Numbered from the stretch's first letter, positions 48,610 to 58,255 are shown. The stretch is DNA of 64,000 bases from Sphingomonas sp. BT-65 (GCF_026107375.2 NZ_JAPCIA010000002.1:186001-250000); one strand, 5' to 3'. A program made the numbers and translations. Notes: generated by a model from the letters alone, not told the origin.

Positions 48610-50037
48610 TCAAACCTTGGCGGGCACGCTATGGAGCCGCGCTTCGATATCGGCATAAGTCGCCGGATCGTCCTGTAGCGCAATCGGAACGAGCCGCTCG
48701 CCGCCGTTGACGCGCCCGATGGTGAACGCCGCGGCGGTGCGGCCCTCGCTGCCGTCGGGCAGACGGTAACGCGCGTCGGCGACGAGCACCGGCGTGAAGT
48801 CGTGGCCATCGCCCGCAACCGCATCGACTTGCTCGCGCGGCAGCGTGACCGACGCATTGAGCTGCTTGCCGTCGCCCGGCTCGATGCGTTCGGCCGGAAC
48901 GACCTGGCCGGCCGGCGGGTTGGTCAGCAGCCGCTCGATCTCCGACGCTGCCGCGGCATTGTCGCCCAGCATGAACGCGCCAATCCGCACGTCCTCGGCG
49001 GGCGTGTCGCCGGCATTGGCGACGGTGAGCTCGAACGCGACCGTGGCGCCGCGGCTGCTCATGCCGGCCTGGGTCGGCCGCATCGCGAGTTCGAGTTGCG
49101 GGCGGCCGTCATGCTGCCTCGCGCCGCCAAGCACGGCGTCGATGTCCGCCGAATCGGGGGTGACCAGCTCGGCATTCTCCAGCGCGGGCTCCGCTTGATC
49201 CTTCTTCCGGGCAGGCCGCGCCGGCGGTTCGACTGGCGGACGCGCCGTTTCGTTCAGCCCGGCCGTCTCCGGCCTGGTCACGAACAAGGGCGCCGCCGCG
49301 ACCGGATCGACTGCACGAGGCGCAGCCGCCGCCGGGGCTTCGCGAACCGGCTCCGGTCGGACCACGGGTTCGGCGCGTTCGCGAATCGGCGCGACCGCCT
49401 CGGGCTCGGCGCGATACTCATAGGCCGCCTCCTCGTCGCGCGGGCGGCGGCGCAGCAGCAGGAAGGCGGCGAACGCCGCGGCGGCGAGGCCGAGCGCGGC
49501 GAGGATCAGCCACATCGAGCTGGCCCCGTTGACCGGCGCGGGCTCGGTCGCGGGGGTTTCCACGGTCGTGGTCACGGGCTCGGCGGAAGCCGGCGCGACC
49601 TCGGCAGGCGGCGGCGTGACCTCGGGTGTGCCAGCAACCGGCGCAGCCGGCTCCGGCGCGACCGGCGCTATGGGTTCGGGCACGGCTCGTGGCGCCGGCG
49701 TCGCGGCGCGTGCCGCCGCTTCGGGACGCTCCACGGCCCGGGTCGGGCGGGCCGGACGCGACGGCCGCGCCTCGGCGCGCTCGGCGCGGCGCGCGGCGGC
49801 GCGCTCCTGCGCCTCTTGTTCGGCCTGTTCGAGAACGCCCGGCGCGATCCGCGTACGCGATTCGCCGGTCTGCGCGGGTGCGGGGGCCGGCGCGGGCGTC
49901 TGCGCGCTCGGCGCCGGCACCGTCGGCGGGGTCACCGTTTCCTGCGCCAGCGCGGTGGAAGGAAGGGCAGCGGCGGCAAGAAGCACCGCGAGCGCCCGGC
50001 GATGCGCATGACGCGCGATGTCCGGTTGGTGGGTCAT
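48610..50037 (-). CDS. Proline-rich single-pass membrane protein B
   Basis: 475 residues. Signal peptide (AVLLAAAALPSTALA), a long Pro/Ala/Glu-rich region with helical Arg stretches (QEAQERAAARRAERAEARP), a membrane segment (MWLILAALGLAAAAFAAFLLL) near 180-200, RRRPRDEE, a second linker, then a C-terminal domain (about 315-475) with VAFELTVANAGDTPAEDVRI. It has the same architecture as the 395-residue protein downstream. Unknown function. Confidence 0.7.
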   Translation of the reverse strand: MTHQPDIARHAHRRALAVLLAAAALPSTALAQETVTPPTVPAPSAQTPAPAPAPAQTGESRTRIAPGVLEQAEQEAQERAAARRAERAEARPSRPARPTRAVERPEAAARAATPAPRAVPEPIAPVAPEPAAPVAGTPEVTPPPAEVAPASAEPVTTTVETPATEPAPVNGASSMWLILAALGLAAAAFAAFLLLRRRPRDEEAAYEYRAEPEAVAPIRERAEPVVRPEPVREAPAAAAPRAVDPVAAAPLFVTRPETAGLNETARPPVEPPARPARKKDQAEPALENAELVTPDSADIDAVLGGARQHDGRPQLELAMRPTQAGMSSRGATVAFELTVANAGDTPAEDVRIGAFMLGDNAAAASEIERLLTNPPAGQVVPAERIEPGDGKQLNASVTLPREQVDAVAGDGHDFTPVLVADARYRLPDGSEGRTAAAFTIGRVNGGERLVPIALQDDPATYADIEARLHSVPAKV

Positions 50038-50145
50038 AACGGGGGTTCAATGAATGGAACCCGGGTTTCGCCCCGTGAGCTGCATCAGAATTGCGACGAA
50101 CCGTTGACTGTCATCGCCCAGACGAAAAGCCGTTGCGTACCCAAA

Positions 50146-50178
50146 ACAAAAATGGGGATGGCTCACATCCATCCCCAT
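50146..50178 (-). terminator. Terminator after the M16 pair
   Basis: On the minus strand ATGGGGATG pairs with CATCCCCAT around GATGTGAGC and TTTTTGTTTTG follows. It ends the two-gene M16 operon. Confidence 0.85.
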
Positions 50179-50208
50179 ATTACTTGTTCAACAAACCTGA
50201 ATATTTGT

Positions 50209-51618
50209 TCAGGGAACGGTCACCGTCTTGAACTCGATTCCCTTCAACTCGGGTAGCGCCTGGAGTTGCGGCGTGATCACCTTGAGATCACCCACCACCA
50301 CCAGCGTCAACTTGTCGAGCGGAAAGTTCTTCGCGGCTTCGCTCATCTGCGCCGGGGTCACCGCGAGTGTGGCAGGGACGTACTTGTCCATCCAGTCGCG
50401 TGGCAGGCCAAGCGAGTCGCGCGTCGCGATCGTGTTCACCAGCGCGCCCGGCGTCGAGTTCTGGATCACGAACAGGCCGGCCATATATTGGCGCATGCCC
50501 CCTGCCTCCTCCTCGCCCGGCGGGGTCGCCTGCAGCGTGCGGATCTCGTGGAACACTTCCTTGAGCGCCGGGCCGGTCACCGCCGTCGTGACGTCCGCGT
50601 TGAAGGTCCACACCGCATTGGCCGGATAGAAGGCCACGCTCGATCCCGGCGAATAGGTATAGCCCTTCGCCTCGCGAATGTTGCGCGTGATGCGCGAGCT
50701 GAACGAGCCGCCGAGCAGCGCGTTCGACACGCGCATCGGGATGTCCTCGGCAGTGCCAGCGCGCGGCGCGGGATAGGCGATGCTGAAGGTCGATTGCGGC
50801 GCGCCCGGCCGGTCGACCAGCAGCACCTGCGGCCCCGGCTTGGGGGTCGGCGGGAGCGACAGCCGATCGGCCCCCGCGGCCCAGCCGCCGAACGCCTTCT
50901 CGATCGCCGCCTTGACCGCCGCCGCATCGAACTTGCCCGCGATGTAGAGATGCGAGCGCTTCGCGCCGTAATTGGCCGCATGCCACGCCTTGAGCTGCGC
51001 GGTCGTGTAGGCGCCGAACTGCTGCGGCGTCGGGAGCACCCGGCCATAGGGGTGGTCGGGACCATAATAGGCCCGTGTGATCGCCGCATTGGCAAGTGTC
51101 CCCGGCTGGCTCAGCGCGACCGCGAGGCGGCGATTCCAGTTCGCCTTGACGCGGGCGAGCTCGCCATCGGGATAGGCCGGGCGCTGCGCCACGTCGGCGA
51201 CCAGCGCGATCGCCTCGGCGGCACGCTCCGACAGCACGTTGAGCGTCACCCCCGAGCTTTCGAGGCCCGAGCCGATGCCGAGCCCGCCGCCCATGTCCGC
51301 GGCCTTCTGCGCGATCTGCGCGCCGGTCATCCCAGCCGCGCCTTCCTTCATCATGTCCACCGCGAGCAGCGCGAGCCAGGTATTCTCGGCTTCGTTGAGC
51401 TGCCCGGCATAGGTCTGCAGCGACACCACGACCTTGGGCGCGACGCCATAGGGGACCAGCGTCACCTTCATCCCGTTGCCGAGCGTATAGGTCTCGGACG
51501 CCGGCACGTTGAACGCCTTGGGCGCCGGGATCGGCGGTGGAGTGGAAGGAAGCTCCTGCGCGAAGGCAGGCGCGGCGATCAGGGCGGCAGCCATCAGGCT
51601 TGCGATCATGCGGCGCAT
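50209..51618 (-). CDS. M16-family protein, probably the non-catalytic partner
   Basis: 469 residues from ATG 51618, one base after the stop of the catalytic M16 gene. Signal peptide (MRRMIASLMAAALIAAPAFA). M16 features are visible (LGNGMKVTLVPYG, GGSFSSRITRNIREAKGYTY), but the HxxEH zinc motif is replaced by ENTWLALLAVDMM, so it should be inactive. M16 enzymes often work as an active/inactive pair, as in mitochondrial processing peptidase. Periplasmic location is implied. Confidence 0.88.
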   Translation of the reverse strand: MRRMIASLMAAALIAAPAFAQELPSTPPPIPAPKAFNVPASETYTLGNGMKVTLVPYGVAPKVVVSLQTYAGQLNEAENTWLALLAVDMMKEGAAGMTGAQIAQKAADMGGGLGIGSGLESSGVTLNVLSERAAEAIALVADVAQRPAYPDGELARVKANWNRRLAVALSQPGTLANAAITRAYYGPDHPYGRVLPTPQQFGAYTTAQLKAWHAANYGAKRSHLYIAGKFDAAAVKAAIEKAFGGWAAGADRLSLPPTPKPGPQVLLVDRPGAPQSTFSIAYPAPRAGTAEDIPMRVSNALLGGSFSSRITRNIREAKGYTYSPGSSVAFYPANAVWTFNADVTTAVTGPALKEVFHEIRTLQATPPGEEEAGGMRQYMAGLFVIQNSTPGALVNTIATRDSLGLPRDWMDKYVPATLAVTPAQMSEAAKNFPLDKLTLVVVGDLKVITPQLQALPELKGIEFKTVTVP

Positions 51619-51619
51619 C

Positions 51620-53038
51620 TTACTTGGCTCCCGCGGGCTTAGGCGCAGCGGCGGGCGCCGCGCCGGGGTCGATGACATAGATCGAGCGGTTGGTCGGGCG
51701 CAGATATTCCTGCGCGGTCTTCTGGATCAGCGCGGGCGTCACCTTGGCGAAGCCGTCCTCGATTCCGTTGACCTTGGCCGGGTCGTTGTCGAACAGCGCA
51801 TAGACCGCGAGCAGGTCAATGAGGCCGATCCGCCCCGTCCCGTCGATCGTCGAATAGAGCGAGGAGCGCATCTTGGTCCGCGCCCGCGCCAGCTCCTCGG
51901 CCGAGACCGGCCTGGTGCGCAGATCCTCGATCACGCTGTCGACCGCCGCCTTGATCTCCTCGCGGCTGCGGTTGGCGTCGTGCGTGAAGTTGAAGCTCCA
52001 CAGCATCGGGCCCTGATAGTTGAACATCGTGCCGAGCGGGAAGTTGATCCCGCCGCCGACCTCGCCGGCGATGCCGGTGTCGGCGACCAGCTTGCGGTAG
52101 AGGCGGCTGTCCTGCCCCTTGACCAGAATCTGGTCGATCAGGCCCATCGCATACCATTCGGGCGTCCCGCGTGGCGGTACGTGATAGCCCGCCGCCCAGC
52201 CGGGCTTGGGCGCCAGCTTGTCGACGCGGCTCTTGAACTTCTCCTGCGTCTGGCGCGGCTCGCTGATATCGGGGAGTTTGGCCGGGGGCGCCTTGGGCAT
52301 CCAGCCGAAATATTTCTCAATCATCGCGCGCGTCGCCGCATAGTCGATGTCGCCCGCGACCACGAGCACCGCGTTGGACGGCTTGTAGAAGGCGTCGTGG
52401 AACTGGCTGGCATCGGCCACCGTCGCCGCTTCAATCTCCTTCAGCTCGCCGTAGAAGTTATGGCTGTTGTACCAGTTGGTGTTGGCCAGCATCGGCAGGT
52501 CGATCCACGGCCAGGTGGAGTAGGGCTGGTTGAGGACGTTGACCTTGACCTCGTTGCCGACCACGCCCTGCTGGTTCTTGAGCACCTCTTCGTTGATCAC
52601 CGGGCTCGCCATGCGGTCCGCCTCGAGCCACAGCATGCGCTCGAGCGCGTTCGACGGAACGACCTCGAAATAGTTGGTGAAGTCGTAGCGGGTCGATCCG
52701 TTGAGGATGCCGCCGGCATTGCTGATCGTGCTGATGTGCACGCCCTTGGGCGCGTTCTTCGATCCCTGGAACAGCAGATGCTCGAACAGGTGGGCGAAGC
52801 CGGTGCGCTCGCGCGGCTCGATGCGAAAGCCGATGCCGTAATAGACGCCGACCGTGACGGTGGGCGAGATCGTGTCCTTCGCCAGCACCACGCGCAGGCC
52901 ATTGGACAGCGTGAAATATTGCGTCTCGACCGACAGCTTCTGCGCGGCCCCCTGCGCCGCTGCGGGCGATGCCGCCAAGCCGAGCGGCAACGCCGCCCCG
53001 GCCAGCGCAAGCGCCGCCATCCACCGTTTCATCTTCAT
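51620..53038 (-). CDS. M16-family zinc metallopeptidase (catalytic partner)
   Basis: 472 residues from ATG 53038 (GAGGGGAT upstream). Signal peptide (MKMKRWMAALALAGAALPLG). The inverted zinc motif HLFEHLLFQGSKN (HxxEH) is present, with the downstream Glu in VGNEVKVN. Pitrilysin-like fold continues with AVLVVAGDIDYAATRAMIEKY. It should cleave peptides in the periplasm together with its inactive neighbour. The pair forms an operon with a terminator after it. Confidence 0.92.
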   Translation of the reverse strand: MKMKRWMAALALAGAALPLGLAASPAAAQGAAQKLSVETQYFTLSNGLRVVLAKDTISPTVTVGVYYGIGFRIEPRERTGFAHLFEHLLFQGSKNAPKGVHISTISNAGGILNGSTRYDFTNYFEVVPSNALERMLWLEADRMASPVINEEVLKNQQGVVGNEVKVNVLNQPYSTWPWIDLPMLANTNWYNSHNFYGELKEIEAATVADASQFHDAFYKPSNAVLVVAGDIDYAATRAMIEKYFGWMPKAPPAKLPDISEPRQTQEKFKSRVDKLAPKPGWAAGYHVPPRGTPEWYAMGLIDQILVKGQDSRLYRKLVADTGIAGEVGGGINFPLGTMFNYQGPMLWSFNFTHDANRSREEIKAAVDSVIEDLRTRPVSAEELARARTKMRSSLYSTIDGTGRIGLIDLLAVYALFDNDPAKVNGIEDGFAKVTPALIQKTAQEYLRPTNRSIYVIDPGAAPAAAPKPAGAK

Positions 53039-53106
53039 GTTGATCCCCTCAGCAACGACGAACTGTGTTACCATATCAGTACAGCATCGCACGTAAAGGG
53101 CGGGCG

Positions 53107-53862
53107 TCAGATTCCGCCGGGCACGATCTCATATCCCGCGGCGGCGAGTTGCACGCCGAGCTGCCCGATGCACGCCTCGACCAGCGCCGGGTCGGTCGCG
53201 CGCACCACGAAATTCGCTCCGGTGCGGCCTTCGCGGAAAAAGGGGTAGCTGCCGATCGCCACGCCCTCGAACGCCTTCTCGGTCTCGCCGAGCAGTCCGG
53301 CGATCTCGCTCTCGGCAACCCAGCAGCCGATCGTCGCGCTGACCACCGGCCGCCCGCCCTCGAGCGTGCCGGTGAGCGCGTCGAGCATGCCCGCGGTGAT
53401 GTGCGGCACGCCGGCGAGGATGAACAAATTGCCGATACGGATGCCCGGCGCGCCCGACATCCGGTTGGGGATCAGCTCCGCGCCCTCCGGCACGCGCGCC
53501 ATGCGCAGCCGCGCCTCAGTCAGCCCGCCGCGGGTCTCGTAATAGCGCTCCATGAGCGCCCGCGCGCCCGGATGAACGACCACCGGCACGCCCAATGCTG
53601 CGGCGATCGCATCGACCGTGATGTCGTCATGCGTCGGGCCGATGCCGCCGGTGGTGAAGCAATAGTCATAGGTGGTACGGATCGCGTTCACCGCCTCGAC
53701 GATGCGCGACTCAATGTCGGGTACCACCCGCACCTCGGCGAGGCGGATGCCCTGGACGTTGAGCCACACCGCGATCTGCGCGACATTCTTGTCCTGCGTG
53801 CGGCCCGAGAGGATCTCGTCGCCGATCACCACCAGGCCCGCGGTCCAGATGCGCTCGCTCAT
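53107..53862 (-). CDS. CinA-type molybdopterin-binding domain protein (competence/damage-inducible protein A)
   Basis: 251 residues. MoaB/Mog-like fold: TAGLVVIGDEILSGRTQDKN, YDYCFTTGGIGPTHDDIT and GIRIGNLFILAGVPHI. It is the N-terminal domain of CinA without the amidase part, common in alphaproteobacteria. CinA-type proteins act as NMN deamidases or ADP-ribose pyrophosphatases in others; which applies is unknown. Divergent from map with a 63-bp gap. Confidence 0.88.
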   Translation of the reverse strand: MSERIWTAGLVVIGDEILSGRTQDKNVAQIAVWLNVQGIRLAEVRVVPDIESRIVEAVNAIRTTYDYCFTTGGIGPTHDDITVDAIAAALGVPVVVHPGARALMERYYETRGGLTEARLRMARVPEGAELIPNRMSGAPGIRIGNLFILAGVPHITAGMLDALTGTLEGGRPVVSATIGCWVAESEIAGLLGETEKAFEGVAIGSYPFFREGRTGANFVVRATDPALVEACIGQLGVQLAAAGYEIVPGGI

Positions 53863-53925
53863 GGAGCGGCCATAGCTCGCCCCGGCGGTCTCGCAAAGCG
53901 GCGGCTTTTCCCCTATATCGCCGCG

Positions 53926-54753
53926 ATGACCGAATATGTTGCCGTGACCGCCGACACCAATTTCGCCCGCGACGGGGCGATCAAGCTCTATGGCCCGGAC
54001 GGGTTCGCCGGCATGCGCGCCGCCGGCCGGCTCGCGGCCGAAATCCTCGACGCGCTGGTGCCGCACGTCGTGCCCGGCGTGACCACGCAGGAGCTCGACG
54101 ATTTCGTGCGCCAGCGCATGCTCGACGGCGGCGCGGTGCCCGCGACGCTCGGCTATCGCGGCTACACGCATAGCTGCTGCATTAGTATCAACCATGTCGT
54201 GTGCCACGGTATCCCCGGCCCGAAGACGCTCAAGGACGGCGACATCGTCAACATCGACGTGACGCCATTGCTCGATGGCTGGCACGGCGACACCAGCCGC
54301 ATGTACCTGGTCGGGAACGTCCCCCTGAAGGCGAAGCGCCTGGTCGACGTCACCTATGAGTGCTTGATGCTCGGCATCGAGCAGGCCAAGCCCGGCAACA
54401 CGATGGGCGATGTCGGCCATGCCATCCAGAAATATGCCGAGAAACACCGCTACGGCGTCGTCCGCGACTTCTGCGGCCATGGCCTCGGCCGCGTGTTTCA
54501 CGACGCGCCCGAGGTGGTCCATGTCGGCCGCCCCGGCACCGGCCCCGAGCTGCGCCCCGGCATGTTCTTCACGATCGAGCCGATGATCAACATCGGCCGC
54601 CCCGACGTGAAGCTGCTCGACGACGGCTGGACCGCGGTGACGCGCGACCGCTCGCTCTCGGCGCAGTTCGAGCATTCGATCGGCATCACCGAGGACGGCT
54701 GCGAGATCTTCACGCAGAGCCCGACAGGCCTGCACCAGCCGCCTTACGCCTGA
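53926..54753 (+). CDS. map: Methionine aminopeptidase, type I
   Basis: 275 residues. Metal ligands and motifs: GYRGYTHSCCISINHVVCHG, DIVNIDVTPLLDGWHGDTSR (two Asp), GHGLGRVFHDAPEV (His), FFTIEPMI and QFEHSIGITEDG (Glu). It removes the initiator Met. The stop overlaps the start of a 60-residue gene (TGATG). Confidence 0.96.
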   Translation: MTEYVAVTADTNFARDGAIKLYGPDGFAGMRAAGRLAAEILDALVPHVVPGVTTQELDDFVRQRMLDGGAVPATLGYRGYTHSCCISINHVVCHGIPGPKTLKDGDIVNIDVTPLLDGWHGDTSRMYLVGNVPLKAKRLVDVTYECLMLGIEQAKPGNTMGDVGHAIQKYAEKHRYGVVRDFCGHGLGRVFHDAPEVVHVGRPGTGPELRPGMFFTIEPMINIGRPDVKLLDDGWTAVTRDRSLSAQFEHSIGITEDGCEIFTQSPTGLHQPPYA

Positions 54754-54935
54754 TGGCAGAAGGCAAGTTCGAGCGGCACCGTCAGCCCTGGCGGCCGGAT
54801 GAGGTGCAGAAGCTGCACACGCTAGCCAAGAAGGGCATGGCGCTGAAAGCCATCGCCAAGGCGCTGACCCGCAGCGAGGAATCGGTCAAGGACCGCGCCA
54901 AGGCCGACGGGCTGTCGATCGCGAAATTGCGGTAG
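54753..54935 (+). CDS. Small Myb/SANT-like DNA-binding protein
   Basis: 60 residues; ATG overlaps the map stop. RQPWRPDEVQKLHTLAKKG with the Trp and acidic pattern of a Myb/SANT helix, then ALKAIAKALTRSEESVKDRA, giving three helices with a basic end (SIAKLR). Common in sphingomonads next to map. Possibly a nucleoid or DNA-binding regulator; unproven. Confidence 0.7.
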   Translation: MAEGKFERHRQPWRPDEVQKLHTLAKKGMALKAIAKALTRSEESVKDRAKADGLSIAKLR

Positions 54936-54959
54936 GTCCACGCCCTTCACCCCCCAACC

Positions 54960-55063
54960 GTCACCCCGGCCTTGTGCCGGGGTCCACGGTGCCGCAAATC
55001 CCGCGCAAGAGGCTCGAAGCCAGCGTTTGCCTCCCGGTGGACCCCGGCACAGGGCCGGGTGAC
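54960..55063. repeat. Imperfect 30-bp inverted repeat (GTCACCC... type)
   Basis: Arms at 54960-54989 and 55034-55063 are nearly complementary (GTGCCGGGGTCCAC core). The right arm ends at the in-frame TGA/first codons of the flavoprotein gene and directly precedes its AAGGAG ribosome site. Such elements are dispersed in sphingomonad genomes. Confidence 0.8.
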
Positions 55064-55077
55064 GAAGGAGTGCGAAG

Positions 55078-56262
55078 CTGACCACCCCGCCGACAAATTA
55101 CGACGCCATCATCCTCGGCGCGGGGGCGGCTGGCCTCATGTGCGCCCTCACCGCCGGCCAGCGCGGCCGCCGCGTGCTGCTGATCGATCATGCCGATCAG
55201 GTGGGGAAGAAGATCCTGATCTCGGGCGGCGGGCGGTGCAACTTCACCAACCTCCACACCGCGCCCGACCGCTATCTCTCCACCAACCCGCATTTCGCCA
55301 AGTCGGCGCTGCACCGCTATACCCAGCACGACTTCATCGCCCTGGTCGAGCGCCATGGCATCGCCTGGCACGAGAAGACGCTGGGCCAGCTCTTCTGCGA
55401 CGGCAGCGCGAAGCAGATCGTCGCGATGCTGCTCGCCGAATGCGAGGCCGGCGGGGTCGAGATCGCGCTTGGCCAAGCCGTCCGCGACGTAATCCACGCC
55501 GACGGCCGCTATCGCGTGACGGTCGGCGAACGCCAGGCGGAGGCTCCCGCCCTCGTCCTCGCCACGGGCGGCCCTTCGATCCCCAAGATGGGCGCGACCG
55601 GCTTCGCCTATGATCTCGCGCGCAAGTTCGGCCTCAAGATCGTCGAGCCGCGCCCTGCGCTCGTCCCTCTCACGCTCGGCGGCGGCGAAGTGCTGTTCCG
55701 CGACCTCTCCGGCGTCGCCGCGCCAGTCGAGGCGCGCGCGGGCAAGGCGAAGTTCCGTGAAGCCGCCCTGTTCACCCATCGCGGCCTCTCCGGCCCTGCC
55801 ATCCTCCAGATCAGCTCCTATTGGCGCCACGGCGAGCCAGTCGAGATCGACTTCCTGCCCGATCGCGGCGCCGGCTGGCTGGTCGAGGCCAAGCGCGCCC
55901 AGCCCCGCGCCACGCTACGCAAGCTGCTCGGCGATGCCCTCCCCAACCGCCTCGCCGACACGCTCGCCGACCAGCTCGCGCTCGATACCGAACTCGCCAA
56001 CACTCCCGACAAGAAGCTCGCCGAAGCCGAGCGCCGCCTCGCCGCCTGGCGCTTCCACCCCAATGGTACCGAAGGCTACGCCAAGGCCGAAGTGACGATC
56101 GGCGGCATCGCCACCGCGGGTCTGTCATCCCAGACGATGGAAGCGCGCGACGTCCCCGGCCTCTACGCGATCGGCGAGGGCGTGGACGTCACCGGCTGGC
56201 TCGGCGGCTACAATTTCCAATGGGCCTGGGCGAGCGGCTGGGCGGCGGGCCAAGCGATCTGA
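55078..56262 (+). CDS. NAD(P)/FAD-dependent oxidoreductase, HI0933/BaiN type
   Basis: 394 residues. The only in-frame start before the FAD motif is CTG at 55078, with AAGGAG seven bases upstream; the first ATG (55138) would delete GAGAAG, the GxGxxG dinucleotide motif (YDAIILGAGAAGLM). Further motifs: KKILISGGGRCNFTN, LVLATGGPSIPKMGATG, and near the end LYAIGEGVDVTGWLGGYNFQ. The protein belongs to the BaiN/HI0933 group, which may act on alkenes or as a chaperone; function unproven. The CTG start is unusual. Confidence 0.85.
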   Translation: MTTPPTNYDAIILGAGAAGLMCALTAGQRGRRVLLIDHADQVGKKILISGGGRCNFTNLHTAPDRYLSTNPHFAKSALHRYTQHDFIALVERHGIAWHEKTLGQLFCDGSAKQIVAMLLAECEAGGVEIALGQAVRDVIHADGRYRVTVGERQAEAPALVLATGGPSIPKMGATGFAYDLARKFGLKIVEPRPALVPLTLGGGEVLFRDLSGVAAPVEARAGKAKFREAALFTHRGLSGPAILQISSYWRHGEPVEIDFLPDRGAGWLVEAKRAQPRATLRKLLGDALPNRLADTLADQLALDTELANTPDKKLAEAERRLAAWRFHPNGTEGYAKAEVTIGGIATAGLSSQTMEARDVPGLYAIGEGVDVTGWLGGYNFQWAWASGWAAGQAI

Positions 56263-56277
56263 CCCGCCGACGCGGCC

Positions 56278-58092
56278 TTACTTCCGCGCTGCGATCCAGT
56301 CGTCGATCTTCTTCTCCAGCACCGGCATCGGCAGCGCGCCGGTATCGAGCACCACCGCATGGAAGGCGCGCGGGTCGAACTTGTCGCCCAGCGCCGCCCT
56401 GGCCTTGGCCTTCGCCTTGAGGATCGTCAGCTGCCCGACCTTGTAGGCCAGCGCCTGCCCCGGAATCGCGATGTAGCGCTCAACCTCGGCGACCGCGTCG
56501 GTCTTGGGCATCGGCGAGTTGGCGAGCATATAGTCGATCGCCTGCTCGCGGCTCCAGCCCTTGGCGTGGAGCCCGCTGTCGACCACCAGCCGCATCGCGC
56601 GCAGCATCTCGTCGGAAAGGCCGCCCATCCGCTGGTACGGCTCAACCGCGACGTCCAGCTCCTTGTACAGCGTCTCGGCATAGAGCGCCCAGCCCTCGAC
56701 GAAGGCAGTGTTGCCGCCGAAACGCATGAAGGCGGGCAGCTTGTCATTCTCCTGCGCCAGGCTGATCTGGAAGTGATGCCCCGGCACCGCCTCGTGCAGG
56801 TAGAGCGTCTCCATCCCCCAGGTGTAGCGCACCGGAAGATCGTGGGTGTTGTAGAAGAACACCCCCGGCCGCGACCCGTCGGGCGTGCCCTGGACATAGC
56901 TGCCCGCCGCGTCGCCCTCGGCGCGATAGTCAGGCACCGGGCGGATCTCGAGCGGGGTCTTGGGGATGAGCGAGAATTGCTCGCGCACCCGTGCGTCGAC
57001 TCGCTTGCCGATCGCCTCATACCCCTCGCGCAGCGCCTCGGCGCTCTTGGGCTGGAACTGCGGGTCGGTGCGCAGGAAGGTGAAGAATTCGGGCAGCGTG
57101 CCCGTGAACCCGACCTTGGCCTTCTGCACCTCCATCTCGGCGAGGATGCGCTTGACCTCCGACAGGCCGAGATTGTGGACATGGTCCGCGGTCAGCGGCA
57201 GCGTGGTGTTGCTCTCGATTGCGTAGGCGTACACCGCCGCGCCGCCCGGCAGCGCCGAAGTGCCGACGCTGTCGCGCGCCGCCGCGAGATACTCGTTCGC
57301 CAAGAAGTCGCGGATGCGCTTGTGCGCCGGGATCAGCACGTCCTTGACCTGCGCCGCATAGGCCGCGCGCAGCCGCGCCTGATCGGCCTCGCTCACGCCC
57401 TCGGGGAACTTCTTGACCGGCGCGTAGAACACCGAACCCTCGACGCCCTGCGCGATCAGTCTGTCGAACTGGCCGATCATGTTGCGCACCACCAGCTTGG
57501 GCTGGACGATCTTGCGCTTCATCCCCTCGCGGAACAGGCCGATCACCCGGTCGTAGGTCGCGGCATATTCGGCGTTGCGCTTCAGATTGTTCTCGTAGTC
57601 GAGCACCGTCTTGAACGGCGCCGCCCCCTGCCCCGAGGCGAAGTCGGGGTAGAAGGTCTGGAAGCCGTTGAAATGATCGATCGGCAGATATTTGGTGACG
57701 CCGAGGATCGCGGGACGAAATCCCTTGAGGCTGCGTTCCTGATCCGCCTTGAACACGTCATAGGCGATGCGGTTGACCGGGTTCAGCTTCGCGCGGTCGA
57801 TCCGCTTGAGTCCGGCGAGGTCCGCCTCCGCGGCCGCCTTCTCCGCGGCGTTGAAGGCGTCGGTGTAATAGGTGCCGAGCCGGTCGGCATAGCGCAGGTC
57901 GCCGCGGAAGATCGCCTGCAGCGGCTGGCGCTTGAGCAGCGCCTCGTCGCTGTCGTGGAACAGTTTGCGCAGCTTCGCATCCTCCACGCTCTCGTCCGGC
58001 TGCGCCGCCGGCGGCGGAACCTGCTGCGTCAGCGTGGCGGAAACGGCGGTGCTGGCGAGCAGCGAAGCGAACAGCAACGTGGCGAAGCGCAT
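56278..58092 (-). CDS. DUF885 metallopeptidase-like exported protein
   Basis: 604 residues. Signal peptide (MRFATLLFASLLASTAVSA). The DUF885 features are YLHEAVPGHHFQISLAQEN, near a HExxH-like site, and FVEGWALYAETLYKEL. Helical throughout. Family members are periplasmic, probably zinc peptidases, but the mechanism is unproved. Divergent from glnB. Confidence 0.88.
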   Translation of the reverse strand: MRFATLLFASLLASTAVSATLTQQVPPPAAQPDESVEDAKLRKLFHDSDEALLKRQPLQAIFRGDLRYADRLGTYYTDAFNAAEKAAAEADLAGLKRIDRAKLNPVNRIAYDVFKADQERSLKGFRPAILGVTKYLPIDHFNGFQTFYPDFASGQGAAPFKTVLDYENNLKRNAEYAATYDRVIGLFREGMKRKIVQPKLVVRNMIGQFDRLIAQGVEGSVFYAPVKKFPEGVSEADQARLRAAYAAQVKDVLIPAHKRIRDFLANEYLAAARDSVGTSALPGGAAVYAYAIESNTTLPLTADHVHNLGLSEVKRILAEMEVQKAKVGFTGTLPEFFTFLRTDPQFQPKSAEALREGYEAIGKRVDARVREQFSLIPKTPLEIRPVPDYRAEGDAAGSYVQGTPDGSRPGVFFYNTHDLPVRYTWGMETLYLHEAVPGHHFQISLAQENDKLPAFMRFGGNTAFVEGWALYAETLYKELDVAVEPYQRMGGLSDEMLRAMRLVVDSGLHAKGWSREQAIDYMLANSPMPKTDAVAEVERYIAIPGQALAYKVGQLTILKAKAKARAALGDKFDPRAFHAVVLDTGALPMPVLEKKIDDWIAARK

Positions 58093-58255
58093 GCGGAGAG
58101 TCCCCGATCAGGTGTTATAGCGAACCGCTACACCCCCGTTCCACCGCCCGCAAGGTTGCCCCGCAATCGCGCAGGATTTGCCGCCTGCTGCCCAATTGTT
58201 AGGCACGCCGCCGCGCGCTGCCGCCGCCCGTCCGCGGATTCCCGCAGTGCGAATC

